Below, piece after piece: positions 22,641 to 34,702 of a DNA stretch of 64,000 nt. Location of the stretch: the NCBI GenBank assembly GCA_963920635.1, contig OY987299.1:132677373-132741372 (forward strand), in the 5' to 3' direction. The first letter of the stretch is position 1; every line of letters starts with the position of its first letter. Made by a program: the position numbers and the translations under genes. Under the pieces are notes generated by a model. That model saw only the letters and a program-made list of their open reading frames with translations. It did no database searches and was not told the origin of the DNA. This DNA comes from Pseudeuparius sepicola. Its lineage: Eukaryota; Arthropoda; Insecta; Coleoptera; Anthribidae.

Positions 22641-23756
22641 CACAGGGTGTAACTAAACTGATGGTCAAAAATGAAACCACGTATTCTTGGAGTCAAAATA
22701 AGGGCACTTCTTCATATATTTTTTTCTCCTACGGGCCATAGTTTTTTTTTATACAGAGCGTAGAAGTTTGGAGAAAAATACACATATTTCTTAGTATTTC
22801 TAGAAGTATACGAGATATTTTGTTGCGGAGATACAGGGTGTTAGTAAAATTAATTAGTTCAGAAAAATATGACTACCGCATTTTTTTAATTTGTTTTGAG
22901 TGGTGAATAAAATGGTTAACAAAAAGTATCTCTCAGTATTTTTTCATATTCGCAGCCGTTTCTTAATTATTTTTAAAGAACGGCAACGCTGCAATGAACA
23001 ATAGTCACTTTAAGAATAAATCTAGCAACCTGTGGATGTCAATTAAACTTTATTTAAGAAAATACAAAAGCAAAAACAATAATAAAAGAAACGTATTGCT
23101 ATTATAAAATTAAATTATTAAATGTTTGAAATGACCGCCGTCTCTTTCAATACACACAACTATGCGTTTCCGCATGTTTATTATTGCCATTCGCAAGTCC
23201 ATAGCAAAAGTGCATATCAGTCAATTCTTCGAATGAAAATATCATTTTTCAAAATATTGATACTAAGGTGCAAAGTTGGCAGCCAAATGATTCAAATAAT
23301 GCCAAGTTTAATTGACATCCACAGATTGTTAGATTTATTCTTAAAATGACTTTTTTATTGCAGCATTGCCGTTCTTTGAAAATAATTAAAAAACGGCTGA
23401 GAATATGAAAAAATACTAAGAGATACTTTTTGTTAACCATCGAATTTACCATTGAAAACAAAAATTCATATTTTTCTGAACTAATTAATTTTAATACCAC
23501 CCTGTATCTCCGCAACTGGGGGCCTCACAAGCTTCATATTAACCTTAAATTTGACAACTTATCCGCTCATGTGACACGCCAAGTTTGAAGAAAATATCTC
23601 GTATACTAGAAATATGTGTATTTTTCTCTAAATTTCTACGCTCTGTATAAAAAAAGCTGTGGCCCGTCGGAGAAAAAAATATATGAAGAAGTGCCCTTAT
23701 TTGGACTCCAAGAATACGTGGTTTCATTTTTGACCATCAGTTTAGTTATCACCCTG
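22641..23756. mobile_element. TA-inserted foldback element, ~1.1 kb
   Basis: Ends are CACAGGGTGTAACTAAACTG and a complement ending TTATCACCCTG; long arms meet near 23100-23200. The matching inverted segment near 20990-21010 is the empty site (TTTACCTATAATATT), showing insertion at a TA. A 60-base block in the right arm near 23516-23580 interrupts homology to the left arm. Confidence 0.8.
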
Positions 23757-24050
23757 TATTATTTAAAAATGAATGAAACCCCTGCCAAAGATTTAAATTA
23801 TCCTAAATTCTTTCAATTATGCACAATATGCCATATTTTAAGGATATATTTGCAAATATTTTAAAAAATACATATAATATACTAAATGTGCAAAATATGC
23901 GTGTTGCATGTTTGGGTTACTCTAGTTATTTCTAATAAGTTTCTTCCACATTATGCGAAATAAGTCTATGATATGACATGACAATTCTTTCCTAAATATG
24001 TGTATCTACGTTATTGGTCACACGGTCACACTGTATAATAAAGTTATATA

Positions 24051-24532
24051 CAGGGTGTTCCCGTATATTTTGACCTACCCCCTAGAGCCTTTATTTTTCG
24101 AGTTAGAAAAAAATTACTTAAATGAAAGTTGTAGGGTTTTTTCTGAACCGCTAGAATCTGTTACTAGATAAAACAAATTTATTTATTTATGAAAAAAAAT
24201 TATGAAAAAATATATACTGCTTTTTTAATGGAACACAATATTTGTGGATTTTTGAATTGCGGGCATTTCTCCGATTCCAACAATATAAATATGTTATATA
24301 TTTGCTCTAAGCATTCGCATGATATCCCAAATTGCAGATAAATACGATCTTTATATTTAATCAAGGTTGCCATGGAAAAACATTTCAACTTCATTCGACC
24401 TGAGCATTCCTATGAATCCATTATTTTTGGGACAATGCACCTTGGTACCCTACAACTTTCATTTAAGTAATTCTTTTCTAACTCGAAAAATAAAGGCTCT
24501 AGGGGTGGGTCAAAATATACGGGAACACCCTG
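24051..24532. mobile_element. Foldback MITE, 482 bp
   Basis: Ends CAGGGTGTTCCCGTATATTT and complement, with TA at 24049-24050 and 24533-24534. The arms are about 140 bp. The loop holds a piece containing TTAATGGAACAC, related to the mariner-like terminus at 18226, and GTTGCCATGGAAAA near 24365. Confidence 0.85.
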
Positions 24533-24534
24533 TA

Positions 24535-25407
24535 CATAATACAAGATCAATCAGCTATATGGTAGCTCTCCACCTCTTTACTTATTTAGGTTGCCTACCT
24601 CTTAATGCGAAGAACATGTTAAAAATAGACAATCTCTAGAAAAACAAACAGCATCGTGCTTATATGGTTTAATGTACCTAATGTGCCAATTAAATATGTA
24701 TTAGTTCCGCGGCGTTTTTAGCAGACGTAGCGACCTTATCCTTGAAAGGACGCGAGCAGATTTATTGCATAGGTGACTCTGGGGTACCACGCGCCATATA
24801 CGGACAATTGCATGCTGACCTTTTACTGGTATTATTAAGTTACGTGCTACGCCTTCGGTTTGAATCATTATTAGGTGCAACATGTTTTAGTAAGCAGCTA
24901 AAACTTGATATGCTTGTGAAGAGTTTCTTGCGCGAGACCTAAAAAAAGCAAAATTAAAACGTTCTTTCTTTCTTCCTATCCATCCGTATAGTATACACAC
25001 TGTACATTCGAACTTCCCAGCACCCCACTCACCTTCCCTCTTACTGCCCCAAAATTCCAATCAGGTCCCTCTTGGTCTGGACCATCCCCCTCTCTTTCAT
25101 CCCCTATTCCCGTCTTTCTCGGCTTTCCCCAACCCCTAGCTTTCCGGATGGAGTTATAACAGTTTAGTCATCTCCGAAATGCTGCAGGGGCTGCAGGGTT
25201 AAATGTTTGTGCAGCGCCGCGTGGGGGTGGCCTTGTGGATACTTTGGGGATGGGAAACATAGGGGATGTGACGGTGTATGGTGTTGGGTGCGTGTTCGGA
25301 ATGGCAGGCCTCTAACGGAATGAGTAAAGGTAAAATGTTTTTATTCAGATTGCTTTCGAATTTTGAAAATTGCAAAATATTGTAACTGGTAGGCGAAAAA
25401 CTAACAG
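24535..25407. other. No gene recognised; pyrimidine-rich tract 24965-25140
   Basis: The tract is rich in CTTCC, CCCC and TTTC runs on the plus strand and is unlike its AT-rich surroundings. There is no open frame of note and no repeat match in the window. Confidence 0.4.
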
Positions 25408-26214
25408 TATAGCGTCGATGCCAACGATAAAGACAGGCCACGGCGCTAACGCATAATCGCGTAGTCACGTGACCAACTTAGTCATGAAAGGCATTTTTGG
25501 AGATAAGTCGAAAAAACAAATTTCGTAACAATTTGGCAAGTTTTCTTTCATCTATTACATTATTGGTTTTGTGCATCCAAGCTTTCTCTAATTGTTTTTC
25601 AAAATTTTCAACCTGCCTCAGCTGTTTTAGGCTGAGAGTTAAACGGCACTGCACTCACAATATTTTGGCACATTCTCAAAAATTGTTGGGACATCACCTT
25701 CCTTTAGCTTAGGTGATATTCTTTATAGGTATTTTCCTCCCACAACACATTTGTCCACTTTAATTATTGTTTCACTTTCTTGAAAATGTGTTAGCCACAC
25801 ATACTTAAGGGTTTTTTAGAAATTAAATCTCAGTTGGAATTTGACGAATCCATTTTTGGCGGAAATTTTCATCCCGAGGCAAAACAAATGTTTGTTATGG
25901 CGACACTTTCTTCCTGGCTTTTGTAATATGTATAAATATAATACAGGGTGTAACTTTGATAAGTACAGAAATTTTAAGGGCAGGTCGGGAAAAATGCACT
26001 TGTTACGCCTATGCAATTAAAATTTTTCTAAAGTGCATATTAACGTCAGAAATAATTTTTTTAAAACGCTATTAAAACCCCTTTTTCCGACGCTACGGCC
26101 ATGGGTGCTTGACCTTGCCGGGACCAGCTGGAACTGAGGCCGGTTCCGGCGGATCCCCCCCAATTCCGCCGTGCAGCGTTGTCAGACGTATAGCTCTTTC
26201 ACAGTATTTCAGGA

Positions 26215-27065
26215 ATAGTCTTTCAACTAATTTTTGAACAAATCTTTAATGGTTCTTTTAGCGAATAGCATGCAAAAAAACTACCTTTCGGATGCCTGGA
26301 TGATTTTCCTTGCGGGTGTCGTACTCCTTTCTTATGTTATCCAAAAATCCTCTCGAAAATCACAAGAAGCACTAGGTAACTGGTTGCCAGTCGAATCGCT
26401 TTTTCCGAGGCTTTTTCGCAGTATTTGAAGAATATTGACGCAACTATGTATCATTTGGTGTATGTGGAGATTAAATAAATAAATAAATAATTTTTGGACA
26501 ACTCCTTAAAGGTTCTTTTAGCAAATAGCTCGACGAATAGCATGAAAAAGCCTACCTTTGAGATGCATCGATTATTTTTACTATTTTCTTGTGTTTAGAT
26601 ACTATCCAAAAATCTTCACAAAATCACATAAAGCACTAAGTACCTACCTAACTAGTGGCACTGTTTTTATACGATGGTCGCGAAGGTATAACACTTCGTA
26701 GTCTCTTTTTACGGAAATACGAACAAAACACTTGTTTTTTTTTTCACTGCACACTTAAAGCGGCGCGATGCCAAATATTAGGGACGTCTCGGTTTCCCTC
26801 AGCTGATTTATTCCAACGGGGACTCGACTAGGTGGATTGTACAATTAGATCCATACCGTATGCGTCTAATAAAACCCGAATTTTCGCGAACCCTTGAAGC
26901 TGCTTCTTTTATCCTCGCGCGTAATTGGGGTACCTAGTAGGAACCTATCTAGCACTGTTTTCATACGAAGGCCGCGAACGTTTAACACTGCATTTCTTAA
27001 CGGAAATATGAAAAAATCACTTGTTATTTCACTGCAAATTCGTAGCGGCAATTGCAACAGGTTTG
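26215..27065. repeat. Interspersed direct duplications inside the 3.57 kb element
   Basis: A block near 26248-26400 (GGTTCTTTTAGCGAATAGC...) recurs diverged near 26510-26660. A second block near 26665-26755 (cactgtttt..atacga..gtcgcga) recurs near 26955-27050. The order suggests an ancient partial tandem duplication. Confidence 0.55.
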
Positions 27066-27359
27066 GACATCACTGCTGGTCCAAAAAAATGGCGAACGGA
27101 TCTGGAAAAATGTACAGAAGCAGGTTCAGTTCCGACGACAGTTCGTAAAACAAAGCAAAGTAACGGAACAATATCGGTTAGCGAGACGCGACGTTTGCAT
27201 ACGCGTCCACGTTTTGGAAACAGAATTGTTATACCACAGAATAGCCACACGTAAGGCATTCTGTATAATAATAAATTGCTTGTTGAAGCTGGCGCTCCCA
27301 AAAATTACAGGCGGACGCGGATCGATATCAATCAGCTGTTAAATCCCATAATAATCGGA

Positions 27360-28150
27360 CGGACGATCTTCGACTAGCGCGTCGGCTACGGCGCGGCGGT
27401 ACGGTGACGGAGACGGCGTACGTGCGCACAAGCTTTCCCCCATACCATTCAATACCACTATTCGGTGTTGCCGTTTATGCCGACATGTCCCCAAACTGAC
27501 TTAAAGTCCCTTAAATCCGATTTTTGATTTTCGCGGATTTATACGGGGTTTCTTTCGTTATAAGTTAATCTACTATCTCGTATAATTATTACGCACAAAA
27601 ACGGGTAAATCCATGTAAAAATCCACTACACAATTAAATTTATACGGAATTAAATTACTAAATCAGGTAAATTTTCAGCACACTTGGCAACATAGTAGCG
27701 CCGCCCCGAGAGAAGTAGGGGCCGCGAGCCGCGAGCCGCGATTGGCTAATATCGCGCACTAGTTATGAGTAGTGGGGATCACCTGTGGTGTCGATGTCAA
27801 GTGGCGCCCCGCGCTTGCGCTCCTCGCCCAGCTGTAATTTAGTAGGTCGGCCGGGCCGGGCGGCGTGGAAATGGAGCAAAATCGAGTGAATCAGTGCCAG
27901 TGAATTCATTCGTAATTGTAATTATTGCGCGATTCGGCGCGGCGTCGTTTTTGTGTGAAGTTGGTGTCGGACGCCAGCGCCCGACGCCAACGTCATATGC
28001 CCGCGCCTGGCGAATCTCGGCGAAGGAATGTCGGGCAGTAGTCAAGGGCACGCAGAAGCTTAAATTCACCAGGAGGAGTCGCTGTTTTTCGGTTTTTGGG
28101 GACATTACGCGACATTTCGCCACCAAGTTTTTACGAAAAGTAAGAGGAAT
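27360..28150 (+). other. CpG-rich promoter/5' exon-like block inside a transposon
   Basis: This block is strikingly GC- and CpG-rich compared with everything around it. It ends near 28134 with AAAAGTAAGAGG, a donor-like sequence on the plus strand. Open frames on both strands (27839-28126 minus, 27894-28163 plus) cross it but lack recognisable domains. It could be a captured host promoter and leader exon, or a family-specific internal region. Confidence 0.35.
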
Positions 28151-28221
28151 GGTAAGGAATTAACTTGAGAGAGTTCCGAAACGGCAAAGGGTTAAAAAAT
28201 GCGGAAATGATAAGCACGCCA

Positions 28222-28735
28222 ATTTGACAGTCTTCCCCAACTATTTTCGGAACCGAATAATTTTTTATTTACAACCATGTATGTAATATCGACATTTCTG
28301 ACTTTTTAGAAGTTTGAAAGTGTCAATTTTTTGACTTTTACTTCCCGCCCTCCCGCCCGGGTGGAAAGTTTACTTTATCTCGAGACACCTCGGTGTGTAA
28401 TATACTATTAAAAGTAGACAATAGACAGGACAACAACCCTGAGGGGGTTTAAAAGTGGCGCACCATCAGGCAAGGGTAGAAAAATATTAAAAACGATGAA
28501 CAAATCGGGGCCGCGCGTTAAATTCACATCAAATGACAGTCTTCCCCCACTTTTTTCGGAAACGAATAATTTTTTAAAAGTAGATAATACATAGGACCAC
28601 AACCCTGAGGGGGTTTAAAGGTGGCGCACTATCGGGCAAGGGTTGAAAAATATTAAAAACTATGAACAAATCGAAGCCGCGCGTTAAATTCACGTCAAAT
28701 TACAGTCTTCCCCCACTTTTTTCGAGATGATAGGG
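28222..28735. repeat. Tandem repeat, unit about 163 bp, about 2-3 copies
   Basis: Units share ACAACCCTGAGGGGGTTTAA, GGCGCAC.ATC, GCGCGTTAAATTCAC and ACAGTCTTCCCCCACTTTTT. One full unit begins near 28432, a second near 28594, and a partial one precedes at about 28222. Units differ by a few percent. Confidence 0.75.
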
Positions 28736-30219
28736 CTACAGGCGAACACTCGCTAAAAAAAAGTAACGCGCCGCTGCTCTACGCTCTACCCTATGGGTGG
28801 TTGTGGAAATTTGCAATTTTTACAGATAATTTGTATTTTAAAACAAATACTTTATTCAGTTGATTGCCGATCAGAAATTTATTATCCCAAGGTGTCCCAA
28901 GAGATGGCTAATTATTAGTATAAAAAAATTGCGGCCTGAAAATCAGTTGTAAAATAGGTAGGTAGGTAGATACCTACTCCACAAAAGACTTGTCAAAAAA
29001 TTATGAGTGTGAAATCAGCAATGAGTTTTCTAGCAATGACTTCTCCGAGCGGCGCTCGGATACATTTCTGCTGCCTAGGGACTTAAAATAACAGTAAAGT
29101 GATAAAAACTGACGTGTTTGTTAAATTATTGTGTGCGCCTGTGAAGAAAGCAATAAACAGTTCGTCACAGCAACCGACATCATAAAAAAACGTGGATACC
29201 TACCAGCAGTAATTTTCAAAGGTACCTAGGTACCTAATTCTGCAAGCAGATTTATTCCACTCTGACATGCGGCAACGTCGCGGTATTCCCCTTCCTAATC
29301 TAACGTTATTCCCCTCCATCTCCTAGGGAGAGGTTAGACCTCCCCTCTCAGCGCTTCTAGTGACGATCCAGCGGCGTGCATTGAGCACGGATAAAGATTG
29401 ATTTGCCCCATTTTCTAAACATCGATTAAAAAAATTTTTTTTTTCATTTTTCGGTTTTATGAACGTCCCCGATTACGTGGTTAAAATTTCTGTACCTATC
29501 AAAGATACACCCTGTATAAACAGACCCAATATTTGGTATTTAGGTTATTTTTTACGAAATAAAAATGAAAACTAACCTCAGTAGGTATACTGTAAATATT
29601 GACGAGGTCTCAGTTGATCGGCGGCGTGAAAGACCGAATAGAAACCGTATCAGGGCGTGGGTCGACAACGAAAATCCTCGAGTAGGTTACAACACTGATT
29701 TATTTCGCACAAGGTGAATGGTGAATACAATAAATACATACAAACCCGAACGTGGTCAACGGGAACGGCTTCCAGCCACCAGGACCGTCTGAACTCGCGG
29801 ATCTCCCGTAAGCAGTTCACCCCTCTGTGTCTCAGGCTCCACTGTCCAATACTGTCCCATGTCCATTCAGGGTTCCCTATTCTGTCGTTCGGGGGAGAAT
29901 TCCCCTTACAGCGCTCACGCGTCGCGTCACGTCGGTGCGAGCGGCACCAATACTCTTGGACGGCACAACTCTCACCCAGACACCCAGAGGCCATAATAAC
30001 ACCTGGGCGGTTCCCCTCCGCCAGTGCACACGCGCACTAGACACAAACTTGTTTTTAAAATATAAACTAAGACGTTTAAAAACACTTTAAACATTGAAAA
30101 CTTCTCAAAACCCAAGCTGCCGCTTTCAGTTATGTGACAAATGACATGTAACGTCGACTAAGATGGTCACGTGATTTTTGTGCGCCAGGGCCTGTCTTTA
30201 TAGTAGGCCTTGGTATAGC

Positions 30220-30421
30220 GTTGACTGACGTATTAATAAAGACTGCTCACGGCTGTCATGTTTGACAGTTCTCTGGCTCACCATGCCCTTCCCGGAGACA
30301 AAATACAATGCAAAATACAATGCAAAATACAATGCAAAATACATTGTTGACCATAGGCGCCATCTACTTTTCAGAATATAAAGCTATTGCCTTGAGAAGT
30401 CTTATTAATACGTCAGTCAAC
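30220..30421. mobile_element. 202 bp MITE with internal 12-bp tandem repeat
   Basis: Ends GTTGACTGACGTATTAATAA and complement. The interior contains four consecutive 12-base units of the type CAAAATACAATG at about 30299-30347, the last one variant. It abuts the TATAGCGT duplication of the preceding element. Its own target duplication is unclear. Confidence 0.65.
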
Positions 30422-30484
30422 GAGTATAGACTACGAAACATTGTTGTATTTATGAGACTAAACTATGTTTTTAGTCACTAATAC

Positions 30485-31056
30485 CAGAGAAAATATATTC
30501 AGAACTGAGAGCTCCTTAATGACAGCTTTCAAATAGACTCCAACTTTGAAGCTAAACATTTTCCAAATGTATTGATATTGAGGTCCACTATTAAATGTTG
30601 GCTAATGTACGAATTGCGAGCATTATATTTTGGGAAAATATCATTTGATAAGAAATGCAATCTGCTTATTTTTGGACTCTGTAGCCCATTTGACAGGTAT
30701 TGTTGAGAGGGGGTTGCCGACAGCGAAAGTGCCGTTAGATTTCGAATTTTTTTAAGTTGTATAGCATAAAATCTAATAACATTTTACCTGGCAAAAATTT
30801 AGTACAAACATCTATGTCTTCATTTTTATCACAAGATCTTAAAAACAGTGTTTTGTTTTATTGGTTATGAAAACCTTGGGAAAAATAATAATTCCAGTGC
30901 ATATGCTTTTAAGATCTTATGATTAAAATGAAGACAGAGATGTTTGTACTAAATTTTTGCCAGGTAAAATTTTATTAGATTTTATGCTGTACAGTACAAC
31001 TTATAATACGAAATCTAACGTCACTTTCGCTGTCGGCAACAACTATATTTTCTGTG
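30485..31056. mobile_element. CACAG-family element, 572 bp, 7-bp flanks
   Basis: Ends CAGAGAAAATATA and TATATTTTCTGTG. The 7-bp direct repeat CTAATAC is exact (30478-30484 and 31057-31063). The termini and the TAATAC target match the 32 bp unit at 7269-7300. A separate foldback (30713-31040) occupies its right part. Confidence 0.6.
30713..31040. mobile_element. Foldback, ~330 bp
   Basis: Ends GTTGCCGACAGCGAAAGT and complement, with arms about 130 bp long that include AGTACAAACATCT and its complement. The loop lies near 30845-30890. Target duplication is not clear. Confidence 0.75.
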
Positions 31057-31063
31057 CTAATAC

Positions 31064-32185
31064 GTTGTTTATTGTTTACAATAGTGCTCGTAGGTAACAA
31101 CTTTTACATATGTGGTGCAAAATATTTTGATATATTGTTGGTGTTGTGGTCATTGATTAACACCACATTATGTTGAAACTTATAGAAAGCGAAATAGTTC
31201 ATCAAAACAAAAATTTAGTAAACAATTCTTACTTAAGATGTGCTAAATAAAATAATAATTATTATCATATAGGAAGTAAATATAAATCCATTACGTGAAA
31301 ATTTTTTACATTATCTTTTCAATTAACAGGTACCTATAGCAGGAAATATCACACAGCCCCGGGATATCAAAGGGACTAATCTTGAAGGGGTCCTTTTTAG
31401 GTTATCAGACCCTTATGAGGTTGCGTGCTACTTCATGCCCTACTGATTTCCTGTATTTGCGGTCCTTCTAGATCTTAATAATATGCGCATAACTCATCGG
31501 CACATATTATACTTATAAATGTAACCATTGCTACCTGCTTTAAAAAACAACTCGTATTTTTACAGTGTGGTGGCAAAAAGATCTCACTGAATAAAGATAT
31601 TGTGGTAATAACTCATGCTTCGCCTCAAACCGAGATCTTGTATTCCAGAATGGCGCCAGAAAACAATAAAATCTAATTTTCAAAAATTCGGTTTTTCTTA
31701 AATATCTCAGCAACCCATGAAAATATTTTAACGGCATATTGTTAGGCGCCCGAAGGCGCAAGCTTGCTTCCATTTGACCGACTTCGTATCTGTTACGGTT
31801 TCCGAGATCCCCATGTTGAGCACCGGAACTGAATCACCCTTTATATTCTCATCGAATACAAATTTACATAATAAAAAAATTGGCAATAATAGCTGGATGT
31901 GCCCTTACCTATTCAATAATTTTGAAATGTAGTCGTCCTAGCTAATTACGGGAGGCCGACGATGATCGGCTCCCCGCTACGAAGGCGTGCGTAGGCAGGC
32001 GGGAGGGGCAGAGAGGCAGACAACGACCGGAATAATCAGGCTGCGATTCTGGTTTGTGGAAGTTGTTCCCATGGAATCGCCGCACCATATCTCCATACGT
32101 TCGGACTTGCGCCGAGGTCCGCGGTTCGTTACACTCTTTTAAGGTGCCCGACTTGGCAAATGACGTCGCCCGCGTATACACCGAG
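31064..32185. other. No gene; truncated foldback remnant at 31540-31850
   Basis: At 31796-31815 the sequence GTTTCCGAGATCCCCATGTTG matches a block conserved in the foldbacks at 59292-60770 and 8220-10580. It is followed by a CACCCTTTATA-like terminus near 31836. The partner arm is missing, so this is a truncated relative. The rest has no recognised content. Confidence 0.45.
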
Positions 32186-32189
32186 GCCT

Positions 32190-33345
32190 ACGATAAGGGC
32201 ATGGCGCACAAAAATCACGTGACCGTCTTAGTCCGACGTTACATGTCGTTTGTCACATAACTGAAAGCGGCAGCTTGGGTTTTGAGAAGTTTTAAATGTT
32301 TAAAGTGTTTTCTAAACGTCTTAGTTTATATTTTAGAAACCAGTTTGTGTCTAGTGCGCGTGTGTCCTGGCGAAGGGGAACCACCCAGGTGTTATTATGG
32401 CCTCTGGGTGGGAGCAGTGCCGTCCAGGAGGATTGGTGCCGCTCGCGCCGACGCGTGAGCGCTGTAAGGGAAATTCTCCCCCCGGAATGGACAGTGGAGC
32501 CTGAGACACAGACGGGTGAACTGCTTACGGGAGATCCGCGAGTTCAGTCGGTCCGGGTGGCTGGAAGCCGTTCCCGTTGACCACGTTCGGGTTTGTGTAC
32601 TTTATATTCACCATTCACCTTGTGCGAAATAAATCAGTGTTGTAACGTACTCGAGGATTTTCGTTGTCGACCCACGCCCTGATACGGTTTCTATTCGGCC
32701 TTTCACGCTGCCGATCAACTGGGACCTCGTCAATATTTACATTTTACTGAGGTGAGTTTTAATTTTTATTTCGTAAAAAATAACCTAAATACCAAATATT
32801 GGGTCTGCTTATATTGTATTTATACATATTAAAAAATCCAGGAAGAAAATGTCACCATAACAACATTTGCTTTGCCTCGGAATGAAAATTTGCGCCAAAA
32901 ATGGGATCGTCAAATTCCAACTGAGATTTAATTTCTAAAAAACCCTTAAGTATGTGTGGTTAACACATTTTCAAGAAAGTGAAACAATTAAAGAGGACAA
33001 ATGTGTTGTGGAAGCAAAATACCTATAGAGAATATCACCTAAGCTAAAGGAAGGTGCTGTCCCAACAATTTTTGAAAAAGTGCCAAAATATTTGAGTGCA
33101 GTGCCGTTTAACTCTCAGCCCAAAACAGCTGAGGCAGGTTGAAAATTTTGAAAAAACAATTAGAGAAAGCCTGGATGGACAAAACCAATAATATAATAGT
33201 TGAAAGAAAACTCGCCAAATTGTTACGAAATTTGTTTTTTCTACTTATCTCCAAAAAAGCCTTTTATTATATAGAACTAAGTTGGCCACGTGACTACGCG
33301 ATTATGGGTTAGCGCCATGGCCTGTCTTTATCGTTGGCCCTTACC
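32190..33345 (-). mobile_element. 8-bp-TSD element, copy B, uninterrupted
   Basis: An inverted copy of the element at 25416-30213, about 1.16 kb, with GGCCTACGATAAGGGCATGG at its left and TCTTTATCGTTGGCC at its right, and CACGTGACC inside each end. It provides the empty TA site for the 3.57 kb insertion of copy A. Its own target duplication is not visible. GC-rich open frames near 32296-32580 show no recognisable protein. Confidence 0.75.
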
Positions 33346-33780
33346 ATAATCACGACTATTCAAGCAAAAAAATACTTTTCTGTATTCTGATTTGGAGCTG
33401 TTCCCAACTATTGTTGGAAGAAAGCTATTGCGATTGAATGAAAATTGTAGTTTTACCTTGTTAAATTCATTTCATTAAAAGTATGGATTGTAATTAGGGG
33501 GATATGTGTAGCTTTGTAATCATTATGATGGAGTACGTACTCATAACTTAGATACCTATTCCAAAATTTTAATATGCAATTCTGGTCAAAATCTCGATTT
33601 TTCCTTAGAAGAATACGCCCTTATTTCGACCCTTTGGTTTTCCGAAACCAGGTTTTATTGATTAATCATTTAGTGTACACGGCTTGCCTGAAAATGTAGG
33701 CAACAGCCACCTTTTAAGGAAAATCGAATAAGGAAAAAATCTATTAAGGAAAATCGAATATATATCTATCTAGGTATCTA

Positions 33781-34700
33781 CAGTGCTATTCATACACTTT
33801 GCACCAAATGGGAAAAATTTTTATTATTATATTTTTTGAAAATCTGATTTTGGGATATGTTGGTGCATGTCTTGTTTACATTATTGCGCCTAAACAAGGT
33901 CGTGACGTCACAGCCCATGCCTGTCAAATTTTACATTTAAAATAAAAAATTGGAAAAAGTCAGGTTTGCCTTGAAAATATCAGAAAAAGTTATTAATAAA
34001 ATGTGTTTGTATTGCAATATTGTGCCCCTATGCAAATTTTTAGAAGGATATCGCGATGTTCGTTTTTTCTTAATTATTTCTCTTTAAATCGGTAATCCAT
34101 ATTTTTTCCCGTAAATAACCCAAGAAACTTATTTAGTGGTTGCCCTCTTACTAAATCATAACAATACAAATAAATTTCAATGCAAAATTAAGGAGAAACA
34201 TGAGATTTTTTAAAATAGCTATTGTGTAAGACTGCAATCTTGGTGCAAAGACTCTTTCATTTTAAGATAAGTTTATTCCCTGGGCCAGTGTTGTAATATT
34301 TTTACATCAAAAGTATCAATTTTTTTGAAATTCAGTGAACAGAATTATAAGGTACAGTTTTGTATCGAATTTTATGGATTCACTTTCAATTCCAGGAATA
34401 TCAAGTAAGAAACACGAATATTCTATATAATATTATTCTGAAAATTTGAATATGGGCAAAATAATACAATACAAACACATTTTCTTAATGACTTTTTCGG
34501 ATATTTTCAAGACAAACATGATTTTTCCCAATTTTTTATTTTAAATGTCAAATTTGACATGAATGGGCTGTGACGTCATGACCCCCTTTAGGCGCAATAG
34601 TGTAAACAAAATATGCACCAACATATCCCAAAATCAGATTTTCACAAAATAGAATAATACAAAATTTTTCCATTTGGTGCAAACTTTATGAATAGCACTG
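33781..34700. mobile_element. Foldback element, 920 bp, inserted in a microsatellite
   Basis: Ends CAGTGCTATTCATACACTTT and near-complement, with TA at 33779-33780 and 34701-34702. Arms of about 300 bp include TGACGTCA on both sides. The left flank is TATC-rich and the right flank is the CATC array, so insertion occurred at a TA inside the repeat. Confidence 0.85.
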
Positions 34701-34702
34701 TA

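Larger units (their letters stand above)
20741..24034. repeat. Inverted duplication enclosing hAT element and foldback
   Basis: Left arm 20741-21010 pairs with right arm 23763-24034, both ending in GTGTGACCGTGTGACC. An inner segment, 21005-21105, is also inverted at 22550-22640. Between them lie most of a hAT element (20834-21896) and a TA-inserted foldback (22641-23756). The arms include the left end of the hAT element, so the duplication happened after the hAT insertion. Confidence 0.75.
25944..29514. mobile_element. TA-inserted transposon, 3.57 kb, CAGGGTG class
   Basis: Ends CAGGGTGTAACTTTGATAAG and a near-complement (one substitution in the first 12 bases), with a shared CAGAAATTTTAA block further in. 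TA flanks both sides. Copy B of the host element shows the uninterrupted site near 32814, so this whole span entered as one unit. Unlike the foldbacks, its interior is not palindromic. It holds degenerate direct duplications, a CpG-rich block and a tandem array. No transposase was found. Confidence 0.8.
25416..30213 (+). mobile_element. 8-bp-TSD element, copy A, interrupted by a 3.57 kb insertion
   Basis: Inverted ends share AACGATAAAGACAGGCC on the left and GGCCTGTCTTTATAGTAGGCC-like sequence on the right, with CACGTGACC just inside both. The direct repeat TATAGCGT is exact (25408-25415 and 30214-30221). Removing 25944-29514 leaves about 1.2 kb homologous throughout to the inverted copy at 32190-33345. 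An 8-bp duplication suggests hAT- or P-like transposition. No transposase was recognised. Confidence 0.8.

Noticed and set aside
30299..30347. Short direct repeats resembling a small CRISPR-like array
   Set aside because: Units are 12 bases with no spacers, so this is an ordinary tandem repeat in a MITE.
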